Assembly: GCA_051953655.1 (NCBI GenBank)
Contig: JBQCIO010000301.1
Location: 1-23,211, forward strand
DNA from: JBQCHF01 sp051953655
GTDB taxonomy: Bacteria; Actinomycetota; Actinomycetes; Motilibacterales; Motilibacteraceae
Length of the DNA stretch: 23,211 bases
Reading direction: 5' to 3'
Positions 15,617 to 23,211 of the stretch are shown here, in pieces; positions within the stretch are counted from its first letter, which is position 1; each line of letters begins with the position of its first letter. Below the pieces are notes generated by a model, which searched no databases, had not been told where the DNA came from, and saw only the letters and a list, made by a program, of their open reading frames with translations. The position numbers and the translations under genes are program-made.

Positions 15617-16114
15617 ATGCGGGTGCTGCGCGGCGAGCGGGTGCAGCTGCGGGCGACCACCGCCGGCGACGCCCAGAGCCTGCGCGCGCTGCGGGAGACC
15701 CCGCTGGTCGCCCGCTGGTGGGGGCCGCTGGAGCCGGACTGGCCGCTGGACGGGGACGACGTCGAGCGCTGGACCGTGGTCGTCGACGGCGCCGTCGCCG
15801 GCTACGCCCAGACCTGGGAGGAGCCGGACCCGCAGTACCGGCACGCGACCATGGACCTGCTGATGGACCCGCGGCTGCACAACCAGGGTCTGGGTGCGGA
15901 GGTGGTGCGCACGCTGGCCCGGCACCTGGTCGAGGACCGCGGCCACCACCGGATCACCATCGACCCGGCCGCTGCCAACGCCGCCGCCATCCGCTGCTAC
16001 GAGAAGGTCGGCTTCCGCCGGGTCGGCGTGCTGCGCCGCTACGAGCGCAACCCCGACACCGGCACCTGGCGCGACGGTCTGCTGCTCGAGCTGCTGGCCG
16101 AGGACCTGGACTAG
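15617..16114 (+). CDS. GNAT N-acetyltransferase related to AAC(6') aminoglycoside acetyltransferases
   Basis: Encodes about 165 residues. LRGERVQLRATTAGD near the N-terminus, YAQTWEEPDPQYRHATMDL in the middle and NQGLGAEVVRTLARHL as the acetyl-CoA loop fit a GNAT fold. ITIDPAAANAAAIRCYEKVG is the stretch shared with the AAC(6')-Ib-type group. Many chromosomal actinobacterial proteins look like this without a proven drug substrate, so resistance is not claimed. The start is uncertain: ATG 15617 has its GAGG only 4 bases away, GTG 15602 follows GGGAG at 9 bases, and GTG 15623 has GAGGGGGG at 6 bases. It is divergent from acpS and convergent with glmS, with two hairpins after the stop. Confidence 0.85.
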   Translation: MRVLRGERVQLRATTAGDAQSLRALRETPLVARWWGPLEPDWPLDGDDVERWTVVVDGAVAGYAQTWEEPDPQYRHATMDLLMDPRLHNQGLGAEVVRTLARHLVEDRGHHRITIDPAAANAAAIRCYEKVGFRRVGVLRRYERNPDTGTWRDGLLLELLAEDLD

Positions 16115-16156
16115 CGACGCGGCCGGCCGCGGAGCGGCCACCGCCCCCACATCGTC

Positions 16157-16192
16157 GTCGCCGCCCCCGCGGAATTCCACGGGGGCGGCGAC
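16157..16192. terminator. Bidirectional terminator hairpin between GNAT gene and glmS
   Basis: A 13-bp perfect stem, GTCGCCGCCCCCG (16157-16169) with CGGGGGCGGCGAC (16180-16192) and a 10-base loop, lies between two convergent genes (stops at 16114 and 16246). It probably ends transcription from both sides. Confidence 0.75.
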
Positions 16193-16196
16193 AAAG

Positions 16197-16214
16197 GATC
16201 ACGGGGCCGTGATC
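16197..16214. terminator. Second small hairpin before the glmS 3' end
   Basis: GATCACGG (16197-16204), GG, CCGTGATC (16207-16214) is a perfect 8-bp inverted repeat, 31 bases past the glmS stop on the minus strand. The two-base loop is tight, so it may fold with a slightly opened tip, or be a protein site. It lies beside the larger hairpin. Confidence 0.5.
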
Positions 16215-16245
16215 GTTCCGACCGAGGCCGGGGGAGGTCCGGCGC

Positions 16246-18096
16246 CTACTCCACCGTGACGGACTTGGCCAGGTTGCGCGGCTGGTCGACGTCGTAGCCG
16301 CGGGCGGTGGCCATCTCGCAGGCGAAGACCTGCAGCGGGACCACCGAGACCAGGGGCTGCAGCAGCGTGGGGCAGACCGGGACGCGGATGACGTGGTCGG
16401 CGAAGGGGACGACGGCCTCGTCGCCCTCCTCGGCGATGACGATGGTCCTGGCGCCGCGGGCGCGGACCTCCTGGATGTTGCTGACGATCTTGTCGTGCAG
16501 CACCGAGCGGCCGCGCGGGGAGGGCACCACGGTGACCACCGGCATGCCCTCCTCGACCAGGGCGATCGGGCCGTGCTTGAGCTCGCCGGCGGCGAAGCCC
16601 TCGGCGTGCATGTAGGCGAGCTCCTTGAGCTTGAGCGCGCCCTCCAGGGCCACCGGGAAGCCGACGTGCCGGCCGAGGAACAGCACCGAGCTGCAGTCGA
16701 CCAGCGAGCGGGCCAGCGCCCGCACCGGCTCCATCGTCTCGAGCACCTGGTCGACCTTGCCGGGCATGTCCGACAGGTCGCGGATCACCGAGACGATCTC
16801 GTCGCCCCACTTGGTGCCGCGGACCTGGCCGAGGTAGAGCGCCACCAGGTAGCAGGCCACGATCTGGGTGAGGAAGGCCTTGGTGGAGGCGACCGCCACC
16901 TCGGGCCCGGCGTGCGTGTAGAGCACCGCGTCGGACTCGCGCGGGATGGTCGAGCCGTTCGTGTTGCAGATGGCGAGCACCCGCGAGCCCTGGCCGCGGG
17001 CGTAGCGCAGCGCCATGAGGGTGTCCATGGTCTCGCCGGACTGCGAGATCGCGATGATCAGCGTCTGCCGGTCGAGCACCGGGTCGCGGTAGCGGAACTC
17101 GCTGGCCAGCTCCACCTCGCAGGGCACCCGGGTCCAGTGCTCGATGGCGTACTTGGCCACCATGCCGGCGTAGTACGAGGTGCCGCACGCCACGATGATG
17201 ATCTTGTCGATCTCGCGCAGCTCGTCGTCGGACAGGCGCATCTCGTCCAGCACCAGGGTGCCGCGCTCGTCCACCCGGCCCAGCAGAGTGTCGGCGACCG
17301 CCCGCGGCTGCTCGGCGATCTCCTTGAGCATGAAGTAGTCGTAGCCGTCCTTCTGCGCCGCCGACAGGTCCCAGTCGACGTGGAAGGTGCGGCCCTGCCG
17401 GGGCGTGCCGGCGAAGTCGGTCACGGTGACGCCCTCGCGGCGCAGCTCGACGACCGAGCCCTCCTCGATCTCCATCGCCTCGCGGGTGTGGGCGATGAAC
17501 GCGGCGACGTCGGAGGCCAAGAAGTTCTCCCCCTCGCCGAGGCCGACGACCAGCGGGGAGTTCTGGCGGGCGCCCACGACGACCTCGGGGTCGTCGGCGT
17601 GCACGGCCACCAGCGTGAAGGCGCCCTCGAGCCGGCGGCAGGTGCGCCGCATCGCCTCGGCCAGGTCGCCGCCGGCGGCGGGCAGCTCGGCGGCGAGCAG
17701 GTGCGCGACGACCTCCGTGTCGGTGTCGGAGCGGAACTCGGCGCCGTCGCCCTCGAGCTCGGCGCGCAGCCGGGCGAAGTTCTCGATGATCCCGTTGTGG
17801 ATGATCGCGACCTTGCCCGAGGAGTCCAGGTGGGGGTGCGCGTTGCGGTCGGTGGGGGCGCCGTGGGTGGCCCACCGGGTGTGCGCCATGCCGGTGCCGC
17901 TCTCGGGCAGCGGCTCGGCGCCGAGCACCTCGGTGAGGTTGGCCAGCTTGCCGGCCCGCTTCTCGGTGGCCAGCTTGCCGTCGGCGACGACGGCGACGCC
18001 CGCGCTGTCGTAGCCGCGGTACTCCAGGCGACGTACGCCCTCGATGACGACCTCGGCCGCCGACTTGCCGCCGACGTACCCCACGATCCCGCACAT
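16246..18096 (-). CDS. glmS: Glutamine-fructose-6-phosphate aminotransferase (isomerizing)
   Basis: Encodes 616 residues, the first enzyme of UDP-GlcNAc synthesis. MCGIVGYVG gives the catalytic Cys2 of the glutaminase domain (about 1-235), with RRLEYRGYDSAGVAV, HTRWATHGAPTDRNAHPH and the glutamine-site IIHNGIIENF. Two SIS sugar-isomerase domains follow; IVACGTSYYAGMVAKYAIEH and ISQSGETMDTLMALRYA belong to the first. The protein ends DQPRNLAKSVTVE, the standard C-terminal motif with the catalytic lysine. ATG at 18094-18096 is fixed by the need for Cys2; there is no strong Shine-Dalgarno. No glmS ribozyme-like structure was recognised in the 90 bp upstream. The tandem-GNAT gene lies upstream on the same strand. 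Confidence 0.98.
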   Translation of the reverse strand: MCGIVGYVGGKSAAEVVIEGVRRLEYRGYDSAGVAVVADGKLATEKRAGKLANLTEVLGAEPLPESGTGMAHTRWATHGAPTDRNAHPHLDSSGKVAIIHNGIIENFARLRAELEGDGAEFRSDTDTEVVAHLLAAELPAAGGDLAEAMRRTCRRLEGAFTLVAVHADDPEVVVGARQNSPLVVGLGEGENFLASDVAAFIAHTREAMEIEEGSVVELRREGVTVTDFAGTPRQGRTFHVDWDLSAAQKDGYDYFMLKEIAEQPRAVADTLLGRVDERGTLVLDEMRLSDDELREIDKIIIVACGTSYYAGMVAKYAIEHWTRVPCEVELASEFRYRDPVLDRQTLIIAISQSGETMDTLMALRYARGQGSRVLAICNTNGSTIPRESDAVLYTHAGPEVAVASTKAFLTQIVACYLVALYLGQVRGTKWGDEIVSVIRDLSDMPGKVDQVLETMEPVRALARSLVDCSSVLFLGRHVGFPVALEGALKLKELAYMHAEGFAAGELKHGPIALVEEGMPVVTVVPSPRGRSVLHDKIVSNIQEVRARGARTIVIAEEGDEAVVPFADHVIRVPVCPTLLQPLVSVVPLQVFACEMATARGYDVDQPRNLAKSVTVE

Positions 18097-18186
18097 GCCG
18101 GTCAGCGTAACCGCCGCGCGACGCACTGCGGTCCACCCGCCGGGGGCTGCTGCACGTGACGGCACGGTCCGTGACACGGGTGGGTG

Positions 18187-19209
18187 TCAGCGCAGCGCGA
18201 GCTCCCACCGCCACTCGGCGTCGACGACCTCGAACCCCAGCCGCTCGTTCACCGCGATCATGTGCCGGTTGGTCTCGTCGTTGTAGGTCATGACCCGTCG
18301 CGCGGCGGGCACGACCTCGCGCAGCCGGCGCAGGTTGGCCGCCTTCACCAGCAGCCCCAGCCGGTGCCCGCGGTGGGCGCGCAGCACCACGGTGTCCCAC
18401 TGCCAGGCCAGCTCGGGCACGGTGTTCGGCACCGCGAGCTCGGTGAGCGCGACCAGCCGCCCGCTCGCGCGGTGCCGGGCGGCGGTGGCCAGGTAGGTGC
18501 GGTCCATCCGGGTCAGCTCCTCGTCGCGGGCCAGCACCCGGGCGACGTCCCAGTGCTCGGTGGTGTAGGCCGAGTCGCCCCGCGGCGCGTCGGCGCTGAT
18601 CGCGGTGCCCAGCTCGGCCCGGTCGGCCAGCAGCTCCTCGGGGGTCCGGGAGACCCAGCTCACCAGCTCGTAGCCCTCCGCCGCGGCCGCCGCCTGCTCC
18701 TCGAGCGCGGCGAGCCCGGACAGGGCGCCCACGACGTCGAGGCCGCGCCGCGCCTCGCGCTGCACCACCCGGTAGCCGCGCCGCCGCGCGAAGACGTCAC
18801 CCGGGCGCTCGTCGGCGCCGCCGGGGTGCACGACGAACGCCGCCACCACGGCCCGGCCCGCCGCCCGCGACGCCCCCTCGACGACGTCGGCCAGGGCGCT
18901 GCCCACGCCGCGACGTCGCGCCTCGGGCAGCACCCACAGCTCGGCCTCGGCCAGCGCCGGGTTGTCCCGCAGCGCGAGCTGCAGCGCCGCCGCGCCCAGC
19001 GGCGTCCCCTCGCCGTCGCGCACCAGCCACTGGCGGCGGTCGTAGGCACCGTCGTCGGAGGCAGCCCTCGCCTTCCGCTCGACCAGCGTCCAGCCCGGCT
19101 CGCCGGGGCGCTGCTCCTGGTGCACCGCGTCGAGCACGGAGTACCACGCGGCGAAGGACTCCTCGTCCACCGGCGCGACCGGTTCCACCACGTACGGCAG
19201 GTAGGACAT
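18187..19209 (-). CDS. Tandem-domain GNAT acetyltransferase
   Basis: Encodes 340 residues with two GNAT folds. The first has LWVLPEARRRGVGSALADVV (91-110), a clear acetyl-CoA loop. The second has VVLRAHRGHRLGLLVKAANL (about 274-293) and the C-terminal YNDETNRHMIAVNERLGF (309-326). The arrangement recalls mycothiol synthase MshD, which also has two GNAT domains, but the sequence looks closer to uncharacterised actinobacterial GNAT proteins, so no substrate is given. ATG at 19207-19209 starts MSYLPYVVEPVAP; no strong ribosome site is seen. The gene is 53 bp behind the GGDEF-EAL gene and 90 bp ahead of glmS on the same strand, so co-transcription is possible. Confidence 0.85.
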   Translation of the reverse strand: MSYLPYVVEPVAPVDEESFAAWYSVLDAVHQEQRPGEPGWTLVERKARAASDDGAYDRRQWLVRDGEGTPLGAAALQLALRDNPALAEAELWVLPEARRRGVGSALADVVEGASRAAGRAVVAAFVVHPGGADERPGDVFARRRGYRVVQREARRGLDVVGALSGLAALEEQAAAAAEGYELVSWVSRTPEELLADRAELGTAISADAPRGDSAYTTEHWDVARVLARDEELTRMDRTYLATAARHRASGRLVALTELAVPNTVPELAWQWDTVVLRAHRGHRLGLLVKAANLRRLREVVPAARRVMTYNDETNRHMIAVNERLGFEVVDAEWRWELALR

Positions 19210-19262
19210 CCGCCCAGTCCACCGCCCCGCGCCCCCGCGGCGCACCCCACTTTCCCCGCGGG

Positions 19263-21659
19263 CTACGCGACCGGCTCGGCGGCCGGGCGGGCGGCGAGCC
19301 ACTCCCGGGCGGCCGGGGCCGGCATCGGGCGGGCGAGCAGGTAGCCCTGGGCCAGGCGCACGCCCAGCGCCTCCACGCTGGCCTGCTGCTCTGGCTCCTC
19401 GACGCCCTCGGCCACCACCGCGATGCCCAGCTCGCGGCCGAGCCCGACGACGGCGCGGACCACCGCCTGCGCGGCGGTGTCGGTGGTGAGCCGCACGGCG
19501 AAGCCGCGGTCCAGCTTCACCGCGTCCAGCGGCAGCCGGTGCAGGTAGGCCAGCGAGCTGTAGCCGGTCCCGAAGTCGTCCAGCACGATCTTGGCGCCGG
19601 CCGCCCCCAGCGCCTCGAGCACCTCGGCCGCCTGCTCGAGGTCCTCGAGCAGCACGCCCTCGGTCACCTCCAGGCTCAGGGTCCCGGCCGCCAGCCCGCT
19701 GCAGCGCAGCACCTCGGCGACGACGCCGGGCAGGTCGGGGTGGCCGAGCTGCACCGGGCTGAGGTTCACGCTCACCCCGAGCGGGCGCGGGCCGCCCAGC
19801 CCCTCGGCCTGCCAGCCGGCCACGGTCCGGGCCGCCTCCTCCAGGGCCCACCGGCCCAGCTCCGCGATGAGACCGGTGCGCTCGGCCACCGGCACGAACT
19901 CGTCCGGGCCCACCGGCCCGAGCGCCGGATGGGTCCAGCGCAGCAGCGCCTCCACGCCCTGCACCTCGCCGGTGCGCAGGTGCACCAGCGGCTGGTAGGC
20001 GAGGGAGAGCTCGCCCCGCTCGGCGGCGTGGCGCAGGTCGGTCTCGAAGGCGATCCGGCGCAGCGACTGCGCCCGCATCTCCTCGTCGTAGGCGGTCACC
20101 GCGCCGCGGGCGCGCGCCTTGGAGCGGTACATCGCCGCGTCGGCGTCGCTGAGCAGCCGCTCGGCCAGGGCCTCGAGGTCCAGCGGGGCGACCCCGGGCG
20201 CCGGACGCGGCACGGTGGCCAGCCCCACGCTGCCGGTGAGCCAGTGCTCGCGCTCCCCCACCCGCACCGGCAGCGCCCACGCGCCGGCCACCCGGTCGGC
20301 CAGGGCGAGGGCGCTCTCCTGGTCCGGCACCGAGCCGGCCACCACGAGGAACTCGTCGCCGCCGAGCCGGGCCACCAGGTCGCCCTCGCGGACGGAGGCC
20401 CGCAGCCGCGGGGCCAGGGCGACGAGCGCCTCGTCTCCGGCGGCGTGCCCGAAGCCGTCGTTGAGGTCCTTGAAGTCGTCGAGGTCGACCAGCAGCACGG
20501 CGACCAGCGCCGGCGGGCCGGACGAGAGCGCCTGCAGCAGCGCCTGGCGGGCCATCACCCGGTTCGGCAGCCCGGTGAGCGCGTCGTGCAGGGCGGCGTA
20601 GGCGGTCGAGGACTGGGTGCGAGCTCGCTCCACGGCGTTGGCGACCAGGTTGGCCAGGCCCTCGAGCGCGGCGCCGTCGTCGCGGCTGTAGCGCCGCCGC
20701 CGGTCGCTGTGCACGCGCAGGGTGCCGTAGGGACCGTTGGGGCCGGGCACGGCGACGCCGACCAGGCTGGTCATCGAGGTGGCGACCGGCACCGGAGCGG
20801 GGAAGCGCGGGTCGGAGGCCCGGTCGGTCACGACCAGCGGGGCGCTGGACGTGAGCAGGGCGGTGCTGGGCAGCCCGGGCGTGAGCGGCACCTCGGTGCC
20901 GGGCTCGAGCCGGCCGGGCGGGTCGACGGCCACGATGCGCGTGGTCGCGCCGGCGGCGTCCAGCAGCGCGAGGAAGGCCTCGTCGCCACCGACGAGGCGA
21001 CGCGCGGTGCGCACCGCGTCCTCGAGGACCGCGCGCTCGTCGGTCTCGGCCAGCGCTCTGCGGCCGAACTCGGCCAGCAGCAGCTGCTGCCGGGTGCGCG
21101 CCCGGGCGTAGTCGGTGATCCGGGCGACCAGCCAGGACACCGCGACCAGGGTGGAGGCCACCGTGGCCAGGACGACCGCCGAGCGGCCCGCGCCCAGTCC
21201 GTTCGCCACCACCGCGACGGCGGCCACGACGACGGCGAGCAGCACCTGGCCGGCGGCCCGGCGGCGGGGCAGGAAGCCGAAGCTGCCGGGCACCCACCAG
21301 ACCAGGACCGCGAGCACCCGGCCGCCGGCGGAGGGACCGGCCAGCACCGCCAGCAGCCCCACGACCACGGTGGCGGCGGTCATGACCGCCTCCAGGCCGC
21401 GGATGGTGAGCCGGTCGGCCCCGCGCAGCAGCAGCGCGAGCCCGCCGAGCAGCAGGGACGCGGCGGCGGCGACGAAGGCGGCCTCGCGCAGCGGCGAGCG
21501 GCTCAGGTCCGCCAGCGCCCCCTGGGCTGCCAGCGCCACCCCGCCGCTGGCCAGCACGGTCCCGAGCGGGCGCACGACGACGCGCCGGTCGACGTCGGTC
21601 GGCTGCGCCTTCACCTGGGTCTCATCGGCGGCCGGGCCCGCACCCTGAGGCGATGACAT
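19263..21659 (-). CDS. Membrane-bound GAF-GGDEF-EAL cyclic-di-GMP enzyme
   Basis: Encodes 798 residues. Residues about 30-180 contain five or six membrane segments, about 205-345 a GAF-like sensor domain, about 351-525 a GGDEF domain and about 540-785 an EAL domain. The cyclase motif GGDEF (433-437) is intact and has the RxxD inhibitory site (R424-D427) five residues before it. EAL-domain motifs EALLRW (570-575), NLSPVQL, LEVTEG, LDDFGTGYSS, KLDRGF, AEGVEEPEQ and QGYLLARP are present, so both synthesis and breakdown of c-di-GMP look possible. ATG at 21657-21659 (MSSPQGAG) is the best start near the first helix but lacks a clear ribosome site; GTG at 21614 is an alternative. The upstream region carries a 31-bp-spaced box array. 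Confidence 0.93.
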   Translation of the reverse strand: MSSPQGAGPAADETQVKAQPTDVDRRVVVRPLGTVLASGGVALAAQGALADLSRSPLREAAFVAAAASLLLGGLALLLRGADRLTIRGLEAVMTAATVVVGLLAVLAGPSAGGRVLAVLVWWVPGSFGFLPRRRAAGQVLLAVVVAAVAVVANGLGAGRSAVVLATVASTLVAVSWLVARITDYARARTRQQLLLAEFGRRALAETDERAVLEDAVRTARRLVGGDEAFLALLDAAGATTRIVAVDPPGRLEPGTEVPLTPGLPSTALLTSSAPLVVTDRASDPRFPAPVPVATSMTSLVGVAVPGPNGPYGTLRVHSDRRRRYSRDDGAALEGLANLVANAVERARTQSSTAYAALHDALTGLPNRVMARQALLQALSSGPPALVAVLLVDLDDFKDLNDGFGHAAGDEALVALAPRLRASVREGDLVARLGGDEFLVVAGSVPDQESALALADRVAGAWALPVRVGEREHWLTGSVGLATVPRPAPGVAPLDLEALAERLLSDADAAMYRSKARARGAVTAYDEEMRAQSLRRIAFETDLRHAAERGELSLAYQPLVHLRTGEVQGVEALLRWTHPALGPVGPDEFVPVAERTGLIAELGRWALEEAARTVAGWQAEGLGGPRPLGVSVNLSPVQLGHPDLPGVVAEVLRCSGLAAGTLSLEVTEGVLLEDLEQAAEVLEALGAAGAKIVLDDFGTGYSSLAYLHRLPLDAVKLDRGFAVRLTTDTAAQAVVRAVVGLGRELGIAVVAEGVEEPEQQASVEALGVRLAQGYLLARPMPAPAAREWLAARPAAEPVA

Positions 21660-21834
21660 CGGATGGGAGAAGCATGAGGGGGTGCGGTGAGCCGCTCCGT
21701 CCTGGGTGGCCGCGCACCCGCGAGGGGACGCCCGCGCAGGCGGCCAGGCGGTTCCTGGGTCGGTGAGAGGCGGCTGGTGACGGCGGGAGCCGGGCGCGGG
21801 GACGCCTCGGGCGGCCGGCCGCCGGTTCCGCACG

Positions 21835-21915
21835 CATGGGTGGCACACCCATGTGCATAGATGCCTATCGGTGTGACACCCACTCGCACCGTTCGGCACG
21901 GGTGGCACACCCATG
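21835..21915. promoter_or_regulatory. Array of three operator-like boxes with 31-bp period
   Basis: Box A has CATGGGTG (21835-21842), GCA, CACCCATG (21846-21853). Box B has GGTG (21870-21873), TGA, CACCCA (21877-21882). Box C has GGGTG (21900-21904), GCA, CACCCATG (21908-21915). Centres fall at 21844, 21875 and 21906, exactly 31 bp apart, close to three helical turns. Over 18 bases A and C agree at 17 positions and A and B at 13. This looks like a multi-site operator, 177-257 bp upstream of the GGDEF-EAL start. The regulator is unknown. Confidence 0.65.
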
Positions 21916-22058
21916 CGCCTCCCCGCCGCCGGCCGGCAGCCTGACCCTGCCGCGCACCGGCTCTCCCCGTCGCCAGCGCCGTCGACCGTGCCCGATGCGG
22001 ACCGCAGGCGGCAACGGGACGTCCAGGCGCGCATCGGGGATCCCCTCACCCCCAGGCA

Positions 22059-22076
22059 ACGGGTCAGGGGACCCGT
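22059..22076 (-). terminator. Hairpin downstream of glmM, probable terminator
   Basis: ACGGGTC (22059-22065), AGGG, GACCCGT (22070-22076) forms a perfect 7-bp stem with a 4-base loop, 19 bases past the glmM stop on the minus strand. No U-run follows. Confidence 0.5.
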
Positions 22077-22095
22077 CACGCGCAGCAGACGGCGG

Positions 22096-23211
22096 CTACA
22101 GCGCCAGGCGGTCCTTGACGACCCCGGCCAGCCGGTCGGCCACGGCGCGGGCCTGCTCGGCGGTGGCGGCCTCCACCATCACCCGCACCAGCGGCTCGGT
22201 GCCGCTCGGGCGCAGCAGCACCCGGCCGGTCTCGCCGAGCTCGGCCTCGGCCGCGGCGACCGCGGCCTGCAGCTCCGGGTCGGTGCCGGCCCGGGACTTG
22301 TCCACGCCGGGCACGTTCACCAGCACCTGCGGCAGCCGCTCGACGACGCCGGCCAGCTCGGCCAGCGGGCGGCCGGTGGCGGCGACCCGGGAGAGCAGCT
22401 GCAGCGCGGTGAGCAGCCCGTCGCCGGTGGTCGCGTGCTCGAGCAGGATGACGTGGCCGGACTGCTCGCCGCCCAGCGCGAACCCGCCGGCGCGCATCGC
22501 CTCCAGCACGTAGCGGTCGCCCACCGGGGTCTGCACCACGGTGAGGCCCTCGCGCTGCATGGCCAGGGTGAACCCGAGGTTGCTCATCACGGTGGCGACC
22601 ACGGTGTCCCCGGGCAGCCGGCCGGCCTCGCGCAGCGCCAGCGCGAGCACCGCGAGGATCTGGTCGCCGTCCACGACGGACCCGCTCGCGTCCACCGCCA
22701 GGCAGCGGTCGGCGTCGCCGTCGTGGGCGATGCCGACGTCGGCACCGGCCGCCACCACCGCCTCCATGAGCGGGCCGAGGTGGGTCGAGCCGTACCCGTC
22801 GTTGATGTTGAGCCCGTCGGGCTCCGCACCGAGAACGACGACTTCGGCGCCCGCCTCGCGCAGGGCGCGCGGCGCCGCCGCGCAGGCGGCGCCGTGCGCG
22901 CAGTCGACGACGACCTTCAGCCCGTCAAGGCGGTTCGGCACCGAGTCGAGCAGTCGCGCGACGTACAGGTCGACGGCGTCGGCCAGCGGCCGCACGCGCC
23001 CGACGCCGGCACCGGTCGGACGCTGCCAGTCCTCGCCGAGGCGGCGCTCGATGTCGTCCTCGACCTCGTCAGGCAGCTTGTGGCCGCCCTTGGCGAAGAA
23101 CTTGATGCCGTTGTCCGGCATCGGGTTGTGCGAGGCCGAGAGCATGACGCCGAGGTCCGCGCCCGTGTCGGCGACCAGCCCGGCGACGGCCGGCGTGGGC
23201 AGGACGCCGGC
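22096..23211 (-). CDS. glmM: Phosphoglucosamine mutase, 5' end outside window
   Basis: The visible 371 codons run off the right edge; about 75-80 N-terminal residues are missing relative to the usual 445-450. The enzyme converts glucosamine-6-phosphate to glucosamine-1-phosphate, the step after GlmS. The catalytic phosphoserine loop SASHNP (coded near 23124-23141), the metal loop DGDADR, the sugar-binding GEQSGH and the phosphate-binding RPSGTEPLVRVMVE are all present. The frame continues without a break from the SASHNP region to the edge (AGVLPTPAVAGL), so the internal ATG at 23143-23145 is not the start. A hairpin follows the stop. The separation of glmM from glmS by two genes still keeps the pathway clustered. 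Confidence 0.97.
   Translation of the reverse strand, partial: AGVLPTPAVAGLVADTGADLGVMLSASHNPMPDNGIKFFAKGGHKLPDEVEDDIERRLGEDWQRPTGAGVGRVRPLADAVDLYVARLLDSVPNRLDGLKVVVDCAHGAACAAAPRALREAGAEVVVLGAEPDGLNINDGYGSTHLGPLMEAVVAAGADVGIAHDGDADRCLAVDASGSVVDGDQILAVLALALREAGRLPGDTVVATVMSNLGFTLAMQREGLTVVQTPVGDRYVLEAMRAGGFALGGEQSGHVILLEHATTGDGLLTALQLLSRVAATGRPLAELAGVVERLPQVLVNVPGVDKSRAGTDPELQAAVAAAEAELGETGRVLLRPSGTEPLVRVMVEAATAEQARAVADRLAGVVKDRLAL

Larger units (their letters stand above)
21660..22095. other. 436-bp intergenic region between GGDEF-EAL gene and glmM
   Basis: No convincing gene is present. It contains the 31-bp-spaced box array (21836-21915), a locally AT-richer stretch around 21853-21871 that could hold a -10 element, and a hairpin behind glmM (22059-22076). 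The part from 21660 to 21830 would be the 5' leader of the GGDEF-EAL mRNA; it has GC-rich pairing potential but no recognised riboswitch. Confidence 0.6.

Noticed and set aside
18097..18186. glmS ribozyme or regulatory RNA upstream of glmS
   Set aside because: The 90-bp gap contains only a short CACGG-T-CCGTG palindrome (18163-18173) and none of the ribozyme core I would expect. The glmS ribozyme is mainly known from Firmicutes.
18187..19209. Calling the tandem GNAT protein mycothiol synthase MshD
   Set aside because: Two GNAT domains alone are not specific, and the conserved C-terminal motif looks like a separate actinobacterial group.
21660..21830. Cyclic-di-GMP or c-di-AMP riboswitch in the leader of the GGDEF-EAL gene
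   Set aside because: No conserved core of the known classes was recognised; GC-rich pairing alone is not evidence.
21835..21915. CRISPR array or plasmid-type iterons, suggested by the regular 31-bp spacing
   Set aside because: There are only three units, the conserved part is under 20 bases and palindromic, and no cas, rep or partition gene is near. An operator array fits better.

Overview
The window is chromosomal DNA of a very GC-rich actinobacterium. Support comes from the strong G/C bias at third codon positions, the frequent GTG starts, a groES-groEL1 operon whose GroEL ends in a histidine-rich tail, HrcA/CIRCE control of that operon, and a cell-wall/tRNA-modification gene order (glmM ... 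glmS - acpS - nnr - alr - hydrolase - tsaE - tsaB - rimI - tsaD - groES - groEL) seen in many actinomycetes. A relative of Geodermatophilaceae or a similar soil actinomycete is plausible, but that is inference. No rRNA, tRNA, CRISPR array, prophage or insertion sequence was seen.

Layout, left to right. Positions 1-236 hold a G/C homopolymer stretch and a hairpin behind groEL. groEL (237-1865) and groES (2001-2294) are on the minus strand, separated by a strong hairpin and preceded by two CIRCE operators. Divergent from them is a plus-strand pair: a THUMP-like methyltransferase and a small metallophosphoesterase. Next comes a minus-strand block: nucleoside hydrolase, tsaD, rimI, tsaB, then tsaE, a family 4 uracil-DNA glycosylase, an alpha/beta hydrolase and alr. 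This block is translationally tight, with repeated 4-base GTGA stop/start overlaps. A plus-strand L,D-transpeptidase gene sits between tsaB and tsaE. A plus-strand gene for a secreted, membrane-anchored protein lies between alr and nnr. Then follow nnrD/nnrE and acpS (minus), a GNAT acetyltransferase (plus), glmS, a tandem-GNAT protein, a GGDEF-EAL cyclic-di-GMP protein and the 5'-truncated glmM (all minus).

Together the genes cover UDP-GlcNAc synthesis (glmM, glmS), D-alanine supply (alr), wall cross-linking (L,D-transpeptidase), t6A tRNA modification (tsaD, tsaB, tsaE, with rimI), carrier-protein activation (acpS), NAD(P)HX repair (nnr), chaperonin function and c-di-GMP signalling.

Most of the window is conserved housekeeping DNA, and no new multi-gene system was seen. 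The unexplained signals lie in non-coding or embedded structure. First, three boxes of the form GGGTG-N3-CACCC are spaced exactly 31 bp apart upstream of the GGDEF-EAL gene. Second, a family of three related long inverted-repeat elements occupies intergenic regions. Third, three similar small palindromes lie inside tsaD, rimI and tsaE, each encoding a Ser-Asp-x-x-Ser-Glu peptide.
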